DNA from: Hassallia byssoidea VB512170
GTDB taxonomy: Bacteria > Cyanobacteriota > Cyanobacteriia > Cyanobacteriales > Nostocaceae
Length of the DNA stretch: 64,000 nucleotides
Direction: 5' to 3'
NCBI RefSeq assembly: GCF_000817785.2
Contig: NZ_JTCM02000007.1
Location: 77,368 to 141,367, forward strand
The translations under genes and the position numbers were made by a program. A model generated the notes under the pieces. It saw only the letters and a program-made list of their open reading frames with translations. It was not told where the DNA came from and did no database searches. Shown here piece after piece: positions 35,032-44,308 of this stretch (within the stretch, counting starts at the first letter, position 1; each line of letters begins with the position of its first letter).

Positions 35032-35244
35032 CTAGTCCTCAACGACTTCAACTAAATCCTCAATCATCACATCAAAGGTGCGAGCTAATTTCTGGATTGC
35101 AGTAAAGTCAACCATTGACATCCCAGGCGAACGGGCATAGGTTCTCAAAGTACTGTACACCACGCCGGAACGATCTGACACTTCCTTAATTGTCCAGCCT
35201 TTCTCAGCAGCAAGTTCTCTAATGCGTAGCCTAATTACTCCCAT
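35032..35244 (-). CDS. XRE-family HTH regulator, copy 3 of 3
   Basis: 70 residues: MGVIRLRIRELAAEKGWTIK, same HTH, ends FDVMIEDLVEVVED. This copy faces the only intact divergent ORF (35434), which begins 190 nt from its start. It may control both itself and that gene. Confidence 0.88.
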   Translation of the reverse strand: MGVIRLRIRELAAEKGWTIKEVSDRSGVVYSTLRTYARSPGMSMVDFTAIQKLARTFDVMIEDLVEVVED

Positions 35245-35290
35245 TCCCTATTGACGATTGACTATCTTTAGTCGTTTAATTATACTATAG

Positions 35291-35305
35291 TATAAAACGA
35301 TCGCC
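35291..35305. promoter_or_regulatory. Conserved element TATAAAACGATCGCC, copy 3
   Basis: Same 15-mer, 47 nt upstream of XRE copy 3, within the divergent spacer to the intact ORF. Confidence 0.6.
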
Positions 35306-35433
35306 TTTTGGCGTAGGAAACTGAAAGGCGATCGCTAGTTCAGAAAAACCATATTTCGTCAAACGAGAATCCCTTAAATCAAGAGGTATTTCATTAATCA
35401 AGAGGTATCTCATTAAAACGTGAGGTTTACTTT

Positions 35434-35928
35434 ATGTTATCATCACTCAAGCCAAAAGCGATAGTCATCCGTGAATCAAAAATAGTACACAAATCGTCGA
35501 TTCGCCACAACAGCTCGCGATTTGTCACAGAAGAAGCAGTGACAATCATGTTTAACATTAACTTTGAAGATATTTATGTAGTGGAATGCTGGCGATATAT
35601 AGTTTACGTCCACGCCAAGGGAGTGAGTAAATTTGTCAGCTACGCTGATTTTCCGCCAATAATAGGAGTAGAGCCACCCACCACAGCCGACTTCATCAAA
35701 TGGCGCAAGCGTTGGAAAAAGCAAAATGAACAAGGAAGAAGAAGCAAAGCGCCTGAGTTGTGGGTGAAATTTTTTCTAAACGAATTTTGGCGATCGCCCT
35801 CAGAAGCTGTGTTGTACACTTGGGGCAAATTGGTCGCGTTAATTAAATTTGCGTTTCATGAAGAAAGATTGCAGGAACTGCGAGACAGCTATCGCCAACA
35901 GAGTAAGTGGTTAGTCGTTAGTAGTTAG
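35434..35928 (+). CDS. Hypothetical protein divergent from XRE regulator
   Basis: 164 residues. N-terminal 35 residues are basic (MLSSLKPKAIVIRESK). The centre has YVVECWRYIVYVHAKGVSKF and the C-terminal part is helical and basic-aromatic (ELWVKFFLNEFWRSPSEAVL then YTWGKLVALIKFAFHEERLQ). No family recognised. GAGG Shine-Dalgarno. The last few residues (KWLVVSS) come from an STRR tract into which the gene end has run, so the native end may have been different. Two decayed copies lie at 34413 and 34967. Confidence 0.7.
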   Translation: MLSSLKPKAIVIRESKIVHKSSIRHNSSRFVTEEAVTIMFNINFEDIYVVECWRYIVYVHAKGVSKFVSYADFPPIIGVEPPTTADFIKWRKRWKKQNEQGRRSKAPELWVKFFLNEFWRSPSEAVLYTWGKLVALIKFAFHEERLQELRDSYRQQSKWLVVSS

Positions 35929-36030
35929 TCGTTAGTGGTTAGTCGTTAGTAGTTAGTCGTTAGTGGAAAAACAACCATCAACCAACAACCAACAACCATC
36001 AACCAACAACTATCAACCAACAACTATCAA
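35908..36030. repeat. STRR block (GTTAGTC / CAACCAA)
   Basis: Tandem GTTAGTCGTTAGTAG units pass into CAACCAACAACCATC units. It overlaps the last codons of the 35434 gene and abuts the end of the S1 gene. Confidence 0.9.
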
Positions 36031-36936
36031 CTAGCTTTCTTCAGCTTTGTTCGACGCACGCGCTGCACGCGCTTCGGCTGAAGCCATTACCTCGTCCATA
36101 TTCTCCAGAATTTCGCCTGGGAAGTTTTCCAAAACTCTGGTAGAAAGAGCAACGCGACCTTTACCTTCATCCAAGTCAATAATTACAGCTTTAACGTCCT
36201 GACCGACTTGAAAGACTTTTTCTAGATTGTCAATAAATTTTTGGCTTACCTGCTTAATGTGGAGTAAGGCACTAATACCTGACAAATCAACAAACACGCC
36301 AAAAGGCTTGATACCAGTAACTTTACCTTCGACCAACTGACCATTAGTCAACATACTGAAGCCGGCAGAACGAGTCGCCAAGCGCTGAGAAAGTATGAGC
36401 TTATTATTACTGCGATCAATTTCTAAAAAGCCAGTAGTTAAAGTTTGACCTTTAAGAGCTTCTAAATTATCACGCTCAACCAAGTGCGATCGCGGAATAA
36501 ATCCCCGCAAACCTAGCAAATCAACGGTGACACCACCTTTATTCACGCCCATTACCCGCACTTGTACCGTCTGGCTATTTTCCTGCATTTGCACCAGCCG
36601 TTCCCAGATGTGCTTAATTTCCAGTTGTTTCCGAGACAGGGTAACTTGACCTTCTGCATCCTGTTCTCGGATAATTATAAATTCCAGTTCTTCTTGTAGC
36701 GGCAACACCTCCGACAAATTGGTTACTGCTCTCAAAGAAGCCTCATCGCGGGGGATAAAAGCTGACGATTTGCCGCCAATATCGACATATGCTCCATCAT
36801 GGTCAAGCTGGAACACTTTACCGTGTACCACCTGTCCCTTTTGAAACTGATAGTCGTGTTTTTCCAGTGCTTTGGCAAAATCGTCCATTGTGAATGACGA
36901 GTTGGCTTTTTGAGAAAGTTTCGCTTCGGAATTCAT
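36031..36936 (-). CDS. rps1: S1-domain ribosomal protein (small cyanobacterial S1)
   Basis: 301 residues from ATG 36936; 64 codons of upstream frame lack S1 character and overlap the next gene. Three S1 OB-fold domains: about 32-103 (GQVVHGKVFQLDHDGAYVDI), 122-188 (VQVRVMGVNKGGVTVDLLG) and 198-268 (GQLVEGKVTGIKPFGVFVDL). The length fits the shorter S1-type protein of cyanobacteria. It binds mRNA during initiation. Acidic-helical tail with alanine-arginine repeats. Confidence 0.92.
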   Translation of the reverse strand: MNSEAKLSQKANSSFTMDDFAKALEKHDYQFQKGQVVHGKVFQLDHDGAYVDIGGKSSAFIPRDEASLRAVTNLSEVLPLQEELEFIIIREQDAEGQVTLSRKQLEIKHIWERLVQMQENSQTVQVRVMGVNKGGVTVDLLGLRGFIPRSHLVERDNLEALKGQTLTTGFLEIDRSNNKLILSQRLATRSAGFSMLTNGQLVEGKVTGIKPFGVFVDLSGISALLHIKQVSQKFIDNLEKVFQVGQDVKAVIIDLDEGKGRVALSTRVLENFPGEILENMDEVMASAEARAARASNKAEES

Positions 36937-37105
36937 GATCTTTTCAGATAAATTGCTATATAGAGCTGATGCCACTGGAGTTTTATTAACCGCCAAACAA
37001 CGTCCACTTAACAACTCAGTAGTAGTTATGCGTGCAGTCAGGCGGTTCTTTGGTGAGCGAATCGCGAATTGCAACGCGAAGATGCCAATTGCAAGGCGTT
37101 TGTTT

Positions 37106-37849
37106 CTACACCGCCAGCTGGCTGTCAAACAGTTGTTTCACCTGCTCCCAAGCATCAGCCGCCGATGAAGGATTATAGCTGGCGCGATGGTTACAGAAAA
37201 ATCCGTGGTCAGCTCCATCGTAGCGAAACACACGATGCTCGATTTTATATTTTTCTAACTCTGCCTCTATTTGATCTACCTGCTCTTGAGGAATGCTGGC
37301 ATCTTCCTTGCCAAAAAAAGCATATAATGTGCCTTTGATATCTGGAGTGAGGGTAAGGGTGGGAGCGCCGCCTCCAGGTGTGCGGCTGGTAATGCCTGCG
37401 CCGTAGAATGAAGCGGTAGCTTTAATATCTGGTAAAGTAGAGGTGAGATATGCTACATGACCGCCAAAGCAAAAGCCAATACACCCAAAACCATCTTTTT
37501 TCACTTTGGGGAGGGTTTTGAGGTAGTCAATCGCCGTTTGAACATCGCTCAGTAACTCTGATGCTTTAGTTTGCATCGCATAGTTTCTGCCAGTTTCAAT
37601 ATCTTCTGGGGTATAGCCAGTTTCAAAACCTGGAGCGATACGTTGAAAAATTGCTGGGGCGATCGCTACATATCCAAGTTTGGCGATACGTTCTGTAACT
37701 TCGCGAATATGGGCGTTGACACCAAAAATTTCTTGCAATACCACAATACCTGGGTAGGAACCTGGTTCTTGTGGTTGTGCCAGATAAGCCTCTATTTCTA
37801 GATTGCCTTGGGAAAGCTTAACCGTTTTGGTATCGATTGCTTGAATCAT
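37106..37849 (-). CDS. Dienelactone hydrolase family protein
   Basis: 247 residues, alpha/beta hydrolase. Catalytic triad C127 (GCIGFCFGG), D183 (FGKEDASIP) and H215 (DGADHGFFC) are intact. Oxyanion region VVLQEIFGVN is typical. The true substrate is unknown in cyanobacteria. ATG at 37849. Confidence 0.93.
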   Translation of the reverse strand: MIQAIDTKTVKLSQGNLEIEAYLAQPQEPGSYPGIVVLQEIFGVNAHIREVTERIAKLGYVAIAPAIFQRIAPGFETGYTPEDIETGRNYAMQTKASELLSDVQTAIDYLKTLPKVKKDGFGCIGFCFGGHVAYLTSTLPDIKATASFYGAGITSRTPGGGAPTLTLTPDIKGTLYAFFGKEDASIPQEQVDQIEAELEKYKIEHRVFRYDGADHGFFCNHRASYNPSSAADAWEQVKQLFDSQLAV

Positions 37850-38283
37850 AATTATTTTTACTCATGCTTTGTAATTATCAGATATAACTATGCCAGGATC
37901 TCAACTTCATCTCAACAAGTCGCTTTCTTCTCCTTCTCCTGTCACGCCTACGCTGCGCGAACACGCGGACGCGATCGCGCACTTATTTTGGCGACGACGC
38001 TTGGACGCTTGATTAAAAATTAAAAATGAGAAATAAAGAATAATTTTCTTCCCCAATACCCAGTTTTCCTTTGCTCCCCCTCCTATACCTTCCGAGGGAA
38101 ACGCTCAATGAAATTGTGCGCGCTGCCTCACCAGTCCCAAGTTTAAATCAAACTACCAATTAGGAATTATTGACTGCATAAGAAATTTCCACGCCTATCA
38201 ATTCCATGTACGAATAAAATATTTGACAAGTAGCATATGCAGCTGGTCGCATACCACTACTAGCACATGAAGGAGGTTTGGTG
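37850..38283. other. Intergenic region, no gene seen
   Basis: About 430 bp between divergent genes. It holds a GC-rich self-complementary stretch (GCGCGAACACGCGGACGCGA near 37955) and otherwise AT-rich DNA. Promoters of both neighbours are expected. AGGAGG at 38271-38276 is the Shine-Dalgarno of the GntR gene. Confidence 0.5.
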
Positions 38284-39270
38284 ATGATTCAATTCCGTAT
38301 TCAGCCAGACAGTGAAATTCCCGCATCAACCCAGCTGTTTAATCAAATCCGGTTTGCGATCGCTTCCCGGCAATATCCACCTGGGTACAAATTGCCAAGC
38401 ACGCGAGCGCTGGCAATGCAGACGGGGTTACATCGCAATACGATCAGCAAAGTTTACCGCCAGTTAGAAGAAGAGGGATTTGTCGAAAGTCTCGCTGGTT
38501 CCGGAATTTACGTCCGCGCTCAAGGTCATGAAGGCGGAAGTCGGCTGAAATCGCCAATTCTCAAGCAACATCCCGAAGCATACAAAGTTGTCCAACTAGC
38601 AATGGATGAACTGCTTTCTCAAGGCTGCTCGCTCAATCAAGCTCGTGAGATATTCTTGGCAGAAATTGATTGGCGCTTGCGTTGTAGTGCGCGGGTACTA
38701 GTGGCGGCTCCATCTCAAGATATTGGTGCTGGCGAGTTAATGATGTATGAATTAGAACAATCCCTGAAAATACCAGTACAGTTGGTAGCGATGGAAAATT
38801 TAATTACAGTGTTAGACCAAACATCCTCTGCCACTGTGGTTACAAGTCGGTATTTTATCGCGGAAGTGGAAGCGATCGCTGCCCCGAAAACTGTGCGAGT
38901 CATTCCCCTAGATATCTACGACTACGCCAAAGAAATCAATTTGGTGAGAACCCTACCAAAAGATAGCTGTGTGGGCATAGTCAGCCTCAGTTCTGGCATT
39001 CTCCGCGCCACAGAAGTGATCATCCACGGCTTTCGGGGAGATGAACTACTCGTGATGACTTCTCAACCAAAAGATGCCTACAAACTTCAAGCGCTCGTTA
39101 AACGTGCCGAAGTGATTTTTAGCAGCGATCAAGTCAGTTTTTCCGCAGTCCAAGCCGCAGTCCAAGCCGCTCAAGAGGACATTATTCGTCCACCTAAACT
39201 GATTCGCAGTGAAAATTACATTGGTACTAAATCGATTAACTTGCTCAAAAGAGAACTGGGTTTGGGGTAA
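38284..39270 (+). CDS. GntR-family transcriptional regulator
   Basis: 328 residues from ATG 38284, seven nt after a perfect AGGAGG; TTG/GTG codons just upstream are also in frame. N-terminal winged HTH: QLFNQIRFAIASRQYPPGYK and LPSTRALAMQTGLHRNTISK then VYRQLEEEGFVE. The C-terminal 240 residues are not an aminotransferase domain as in MocR, nor obviously UTRA; they look like a periplasmic-binding-like or bespoke sensing fold. Ligand and targets are unknown. Confidence 0.88.
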   Translation: MIQFRIQPDSEIPASTQLFNQIRFAIASRQYPPGYKLPSTRALAMQTGLHRNTISKVYRQLEEEGFVESLAGSGIYVRAQGHEGGSRLKSPILKQHPEAYKVVQLAMDELLSQGCSLNQAREIFLAEIDWRLRCSARVLVAAPSQDIGAGELMMYELEQSLKIPVQLVAMENLITVLDQTSSATVVTSRYFIAEVEAIAAPKTVRVIPLDIYDYAKEINLVRTLPKDSCVGIVSLSSGILRATEVIIHGFRGDELLVMTSQPKDAYKLQALVKRAEVIFSSDQVSFSAVQAAVQAAQEDIIRPPKLIRSENYIGTKSINLLKRELGLG

Positions 39271-39372
39271 GCTTACCAAGTCACGCCGTTAGGCGTAAGC
39301 AGTTGGTTAAATAAGTATTCACAAGCGCGGGAAAAAACTAGCTATTACCCATTACCCATTACCCATTACCCC

Positions 39373-40275
39373 TTATTTCAAAAACTCTCGCACCAGCCGT
39401 AAATAAGTTGGTGCGTCTTCCAACATCGGGAAATGAGCAGTACGCTTAATCAGGGCATATTCTACTTTATCGTTTAATGCCGCTGCTTGATGCCCCATCT
39501 GAGCGGGTATAATTTTGTCATATTCCCCCGCCACCAGCAAGGTAGGAACTGTCACTTTCGCGAATTCATCGGGCATTAACTCAGATGCCGCCTTGCTTAC
39601 AGAAGTAAAAATTGTGCCTAAGGCAGCATCATAATCTGCTAGCAAAAAATCTTGCAAAAAAGCCTGACGTTCCGCCGCTGGTATGGGACGATGTAAAAAT
39701 CGCGCCATAAACATTCGGTCAACAAATGGTATTTTTCCTAACCATTTGGGACGGAATTTAACTACGTAACCACCGAATTTATGAAAGGCTGCAAACGCTT
39801 TTTCATCGTACTCAAAAATGCCGCTACAAGTCAAAATTGCTCGTTCTACTCGTTGGGGGTAGCGGTTGAGAAATAAAGTAGCAATTGAGGCGCCCATTGA
39901 ATGAGCATTAATATAAACCTGCTGTAGTTGCAACTTATCTAGCAACACTTTCAAGTCGTCAGCATATTCTTCTAATTCATAAGTTAACTCAGCGATCGCC
40001 CGATCTTCTTCTTCTACTGACTGCGACTCAACTGACTCAACCACAGATTCACTTGCTTTAGCTACAATTGGTTGTCCACCGGAACGCCCAAAACCGCGCA
40101 AATCATAAAGCAAACAATCAAATTTATCTGATAAAGCATGAGCGGTGCTTTGCCAATACCTAGCCGAACCCGCCCAACCATGAATAAAAACCATCACTGG
40201 TTTCACCTGCGAACCAGATAATTTTTTTATCCACTCGTAATAGTGTTCAACACCCCGAACATTAATGTAAGGCAT
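39373..40275 (-). CDS. Alpha/beta hydrolase
   Basis: 300 residues. Oxyanion HGWAG, nucleophile elbow AHSMGAS, acid D254 region (VAGEYDKIIP) and catalytic H in KRTAHFPMLED. An acidic insertion after the lid start (VESVESQSVEEEDRAIAE) is unusual and of low complexity. Substrate unknown. ATG at 40275. Confidence 0.88.
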   Translation of the reverse strand: MPYINVRGVEHYYEWIKKLSGSQVKPVMVFIHGWAGSARYWQSTAHALSDKFDCLLYDLRGFGRSGGQPIVAKASESVVESVESQSVEEEDRAIAELTYELEEYADDLKVLLDKLQLQQVYINAHSMGASIATLFLNRYPQRVERAILTCSGIFEYDEKAFAAFHKFGGYVVKFRPKWLGKIPFVDRMFMARFLHRPIPAAERQAFLQDFLLADYDAALGTIFTSVSKAASELMPDEFAKVTVPTLLVAGEYDKIIPAQMGHQAAALNDKVEYALIKRTAHFPMLEDAPTYLRLVREFLK

Positions 40276-40372
40276 TTGTCAAAAGTCAAAAGTCAAAAGT
40301 CAAAAGTCAAAAGTCAAAAGTTAAAAGTCAAGAGCCCTTTTACTAATGACTAATGACTCTTGACTAATGACT
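40276..40372. repeat. STRR block (AAAAGTC / TAATGAC)
   Basis: Heptamer AAAAGTC repeated about seven times, then CTAATGA units, between the hydrolase and clpX. A similar CCCATTA block lies at 39343-39372. Confidence 0.9.
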
Positions 40373-40374
40373 CT

Positions 40375-41727
40375 CTATGCTGATTCTGGCTTGGGTAGTG
40401 AGGATGGATGCATCAGCAATTCGGCGGTCGATCGCTTCTCTACCATCTCTCGCGTTACTGTACAGCGAGTCACATCTTTACGAGAGGGTAACTCGTACAT
40501 TACATCCAACATCAGTTCTTCCACAATACCGCGCAGCGCCCTCGCACCGGTTTTGCGGCGATAGGCTTCTTGAGCGATCGCTTTCAAGGCATCTGGTTTA
40601 AAGTCTAGCTGGACGTTATCCATCTTCAGCAGTTTTTGGTACTGTTTCACCAAGGCGCTGCGGGGTTGCGTCATAATCGCCATCAGTGCTTCTTCATCCA
40701 ACGGATCTACTACCGCTACCATTGGTATCCGTCCAATGAATTCGGGAATCATCCCAAACTTCACTAGATCGTCTGGTTCTAGATGGCGCAGAGTATCTGC
40801 CACTCGCTTTTCTTTGGATACACCTTCTCCAGGTTGGACAAAGCCCATTGACTTTTTGCCAACTCTCTGATCTACAACTTTTTCCAGACCTACAAAAGCG
40901 CCGCCACAGATGAATAAAATATTACTTGTATCAATTTGTATACAATCTTGATACGGATGCTTGCGTCCTCCTTGGGGTGGTACGTTGGCGATCGTTCCTT
41001 CTAACATCTTCAGCAAAGCTTGCTGCACGCCTTCGCCAGAAACATCCCGTGTAATCGAGGGGTTTTCGCTTTTGCGAGCAATCTTGTCTATTTCGTCGAT
41101 GTAGATTATTCCTCTTTGGGCTTCTTCCACATCTAAATCGGCTACTTGCAACAGTCGCAGCAAGATATTTTCTACATCTTCTCCTACATACCCTGCTTCC
41201 GTCAGCGTTGTGGCATCAGCGACGGCAAAGGGTACATCTAAAATTTTCGCCAAAGTTTGTGCTAATAGAGTTTTACCGCAACCGGTCGGTCCCATCAGCA
41301 AAATGTTGGACTTTTGCAACTCTACAGCATCATCTGCCCCAGGTTTGCCACTGCCTTTAGACTGGACAATCGCCAATCGTTTGTAATGATTGTAAACCGC
41401 CACTGACAGCACTTTCTTGGCTTCGTCTTGACCAATAACGTGTTCGTCGAGATATTTCTTAATCTCTTGTGGCTTGGGTATTTGATTAAATGAGATACTG
41501 TTAGACCGAGCGCGACGTTTTTGAGGCGGTTCTGACCGGGGTGCGGCTGGTGGTGTTGCCGCACCATTCGTGTCGAGTAACTCCTCATCTAGTATTTCAT
41601 TACACAAGTCTACGCATTCATCGCATATGTAGACTCCTGGTCCGGCGATTAATTTACGCACCTGCTCTTGAGACTTGCCACAAAATGAACATTTTAAATG
41701 GGAGTCGTACTTAGTCATACCAGCCAT
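40375..41727 (-). CDS. clpX: ATP-dependent Clp protease unfoldase ClpX
   Basis: 450 residues. Zinc-binding domain C13, C16, C35, C38. AAA+ core with Walker A GPTGCGKT (146-153), Walker B IIYIDEID (207-214) and pore loop GYVGED. C-terminal sensor 2 TGARALRG is intact. Start is the ATG at 41727 with GAGG upstream. It lies 9 nt after clpP, in the order tig-clpP-clpX, and unfolds tagged substrates for ClpP. Confidence 0.98.
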   Translation of the reverse strand: MAGMTKYDSHLKCSFCGKSQEQVRKLIAGPGVYICDECVDLCNEILDEELLDTNGAATPPAAPRSEPPQKRRARSNSISFNQIPKPQEIKKYLDEHVIGQDEAKKVLSVAVYNHYKRLAIVQSKGSGKPGADDAVELQKSNILLMGPTGCGKTLLAQTLAKILDVPFAVADATTLTEAGYVGEDVENILLRLLQVADLDVEEAQRGIIYIDEIDKIARKSENPSITRDVSGEGVQQALLKMLEGTIANVPPQGGRKHPYQDCIQIDTSNILFICGGAFVGLEKVVDQRVGKKSMGFVQPGEGVSKEKRVADTLRHLEPDDLVKFGMIPEFIGRIPMVAVVDPLDEEALMAIMTQPRSALVKQYQKLLKMDNVQLDFKPDALKAIAQEAYRRKTGARALRGIVEELMLDVMYELPSRKDVTRCTVTREMVEKRSTAELLMHPSSLPKPESA

Positions 41728-41736
41728 ACCAGCCTC

Positions 41737-42432
41737 TTATTTCACAATGGTGACGTTTTCCCCAGCGGTGGGTAGATTTTGTCTGGAAATAACTTGGTCG
41801 ATCAAACCGTAGTTTTTCGCTTCTTCTGCCGACATGAAGAAGTCGCGCTCAGTATCAGCCTCGATTCTTTCTAAGGGTTGACCAGTATGCTCAGACAATA
41901 ACTGATTCAACTTTGACTTAATGTAAAGAATTTCTCTTGCCTGAATTTCTATGTCAATTGCTTGCCCTTGAGCGCCACCGAGCGGTTGGTGAATCATAAT
42001 CCGAGAATCGGGTAGAGACATCCGCTTACCAGCGGTTCCAGCAGTCAGCAGAAACGCCCCCATGCTCGCAGCTAATCCGAAACAAATAGTTACAACATCC
42101 GGGCGAATTTGTTGTATTGTATCATAGATTGCCATTCCCGCGTAGACGGAGCCGCCGGGAGAATTGATGTACAGTTGAATGTCTTTTTCTGAGTCTTCGG
42201 CATCCAAAAACAGCAACTGAGCAACAATTGAGTTAGCAATAGTATCGTCGATTGGCGTGCCCAAAAAGATAATCCGCTCTCGCAGCAAGCGGGAGAAGAT
42301 ATCGAAAGCTCTTTCTCCCATACCAGATTGCTCTACCACCATCGGGACGATGTTGCTAGGGCTGCTTTGAGAGTTAATTTGTCTTAGACCCAAACTGTTG
42401 ATTGGGTCATTTCCCGACTGCGATATAAGCAT
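41737..42432 (-). CDS. clpP: ATP-dependent Clp protease proteolytic subunit
   Basis: 231 residues. Catalytic triad S123 (GLAASMGAF), H148 (IMIHQPLGG), D197 (TERDFFM). The N-terminal extension of about 30 residues before [16 protein letters not shown] is longer than usual; a start at 42342 is an alternative, but cyanobacterial ClpP isoforms next to tig and clpX often carry such an extension. Forms the proteolytic chamber with ClpX. Confidence 0.97.
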   Translation of the reverse strand: MLISQSGNDPINSLGLRQINSQSSPSNIVPMVVEQSGMGERAFDIFSRLLRERIIFLGTPIDDTIANSIVAQLLFLDAEDSEKDIQLYINSPGGSVYAGMAIYDTIQQIRPDVVTICFGLAASMGAFLLTAGTAGKRMSLPDSRIMIHQPLGGAQGQAIDIEIQAREILYIKSKLNQLLSEHTGQPLERIEADTERDFFMSAEEAKNYGLIDQVISRQNLPTAGENVTIVK

Positions 42433-42559
42433 AAAAGAACGTTTGAGAATAATTAGGACAAAGATAAAGGCGCGATTTGCTGCCTAACACGAGCGAATTT
42501 GATTTGTATTTTAGCTATGTGTTAACCATTATGCCTTATATAAATAGCTCTCGTGTTAC

Positions 42560-42835
42560 ACACTATCAAGCTTGGGCGGTAATCTGGGTATAAAAGAGGG
42601 GGGGATGGGGGGATGGGGGGGGACAAGGAGAGGGGGAGAGGGGGGATGGGGAGAGGGGGAGAAATTCGTCCTTGTCCCCCAAGTCTGCCTTGTCCCCGTT
42701 GTCTCCGTTGTCTCCGTTGTCTTCCTTGTCCCCTTGTCCCCCAAGTCTGCCTTGTCCCCCAAGTCTGCCTTGTCCCCAAGTCTGCCTTGTCCCCTTGTCC
42801 CCAAGTCTGCCTTGTCCCCCCTGCCCCCTATCTCT
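42560..42835. repeat. Large STRR block (GGGGGGAT, then CCTTGTCCCCCAAGTCTG)
   Basis: G-rich units pass to repeats of CTTGTCCCCAAGTCTGC (about six copies at 42668-42822) between tig and clpP. Frames in it are repeat-encoded artefacts on both strands. It lengthens the tig-clpP spacer to about 400 bp. Confidence 0.92.
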
Positions 42836-44308
42836 CTACTCTGGAGTAGATTCGCCGTTTTGTTCTTCTATCTCAGGTGCTGCTGCTTCTAATTTTGGTG
42901 ATGCTTCTTCAGTAGGAGTAAGAGTTCCTTCAGGTACAAGTTCAGCTGCTTCTAATTCTGGTGATGCCTCTTCAGTAGGAGTAAGAGTTCCTTCAGGTAC
43001 AAGTTCGACTGATGAGTGTTCTATCAGCCAATCGACGATTTTTTCGGTTGAGAGTTCATTTTCGACTACTGCGCGGAGTCTTTCGGGATCAACATCTTGA
43101 TCTGCGTACTCTTGCATCAGTTCTGTGACTCTTGCCTCGATTTCTTCCGGTGTGGCTTCGATGGACTCGCGTTTACCGATTTCTATAAGTGCAAGCGATC
43201 GCTTTAAGCGTTCAATTGCTTCCGGACGCGATCGCTCCCGCAACTGAGGAATAATATCTTGGGTAAACAGTTTCTTAACGTCCAACCCCTGTTGAGAAAG
43301 TCGCATCGCTGTTTGCGTCAGCATCTGATCGACTTCTTGCGAAATCATCGTTTCTGGTAAGTCTACTTCTACGTGCTTGAGCAATTCTGCTAACAAAGCT
43401 TCCTGTTTATTTGCTTTAGTTTTGGTAGCAGCCTCTTTTTCATATCGCTCTTCTAAAGAAGCACGCAATTCGGCTAAAGTATCAAAATCGCTCATTTCTT
43501 GAGCCAAATCATCATTTAATTCCGGTAGCTCTTTTTCTTTAATTTCTTTGAGCGTTACCGTGAATTTGGCGGCTTTTCCGGCTAATTCTTCGTTCGCATA
43601 CGGATCGGGAAACTGAGCGGAAATTTCTTTGGTTTCCCCAGGATTCATCCCTACCATCCCCGTCACAAAACCGGGAATAAACTTATCTTCCTGCAACTCT
43701 ACTTGAAAATCTTGTGCCTCACCCCCAGGAATTGGCTCGGGTTCTGCGGTTTCGTCTTCTCCTTTGAAGTAGACACCTTGAAAATCCACCACAGCCACAT
43801 CGCCGATTTGCGCTGCACGTCCTTCCACAGGAATTAATGTTCCCATTTCCTGACGTTGGCTCTCTAGGACTGTATCCACTTTCTCTGGATCGGATTTTAC
43901 TTCCTCAGCTTTAACTTCAAAGTCAGTATACTTAACCAGATTTACTTTTGGTTCTACATCTACACCAGCGGAAAATATCAGAGCTTTGCCCGGTTCATAA
44001 TTATTAATCAATTCCTCAAACGACGATCGCAAGCGCGGTTGTCCGATCGCCTGGATGTTTTCTTGTTTTACCGCTTTCTCGATCCCATCTTGAATTATTT
44101 CTTCCAGTGCTGCTGCTTTAACTCTAGCTGTACCGATGCGCTGTAGCAATATGGGGCGAGGCACCTTGCCTTTGCGAAACCCAGGAATATTAGCATCTTT
44201 AGTAAAGTTCTTAATGACCTTTTCGTAAGTTTGCTTAGTCATTTCTGGCGTAATCTCGATTTCCAGCCCTATTTGGCTTGCGGGAAGTTTTTCCTGGGTG
44301 ACTTTCAT
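42836..44308 (-). CDS. tig: Trigger factor chaperone
   Basis: 490 residues. N-terminal ribosome-binding domain with the signature IPGFRKGKVPRPIL (about 41-54), then a PPIase domain (GDVAVVDFQG), then the helical C-domain. The C-terminal tail beyond about 435 is extra: a 21-residue unit (ELVPEGTLTPTEEASP core) occurs twice in tandem. The usual end of the C-domain lies just before it. Trigger factor helps nascent chains fold; tig upstream of clpP-clpX is a conserved layout. Confidence 0.96.
   Translation of the reverse strand: MKVTQEKLPASQIGLEIEITPEMTKQTYEKVIKNFTKDANIPGFRKGKVPRPILLQRIGTARVKAAALEEIIQDGIEKAVKQENIQAIGQPRLRSSFEELINNYEPGKALIFSAGVDVEPKVNLVKYTDFEVKAEEVKSDPEKVDTVLESQRQEMGTLIPVEGRAAQIGDVAVVDFQGVYFKGEDETAEPEPIPGGEAQDFQVELQEDKFIPGFVTGMVGMNPGETKEISAQFPDPYANEELAGKAAKFTVTLKEIKEKELPELNDDLAQEMSDFDTLAELRASLEERYEKEAATKTKANKQEALLAELLKHVEVDLPETMISQEVDQMLTQTAMRLSQQGLDVKKLFTQDIIPQLRERSRPEAIERLKRSLALIEIGKRESIEATPEEIEARVTELMQEYADQDVDPERLRAVVENELSTEKIVDWLIEHSSVELVPEGTLTPTEEASPELEAAELVPEGTLTPTEEASPKLEAAAPEIEEQNGESTPE
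42885..43010. repeat. 63-bp tandem duplication within tig 3' end
   Basis: Copies 42885-42947 and 42948-43010 differ at only a few bases. They encode two 21-residue units of the acidic proline-rich tail, so the frame is preserved. Confidence 0.92.

Noticed and set aside
42522-43100. Several frames in the tig-clpP spacer and over the tig 3' end
   Set aside because: STRR-encoded low-complexity peptides or antisense shadow of tig.
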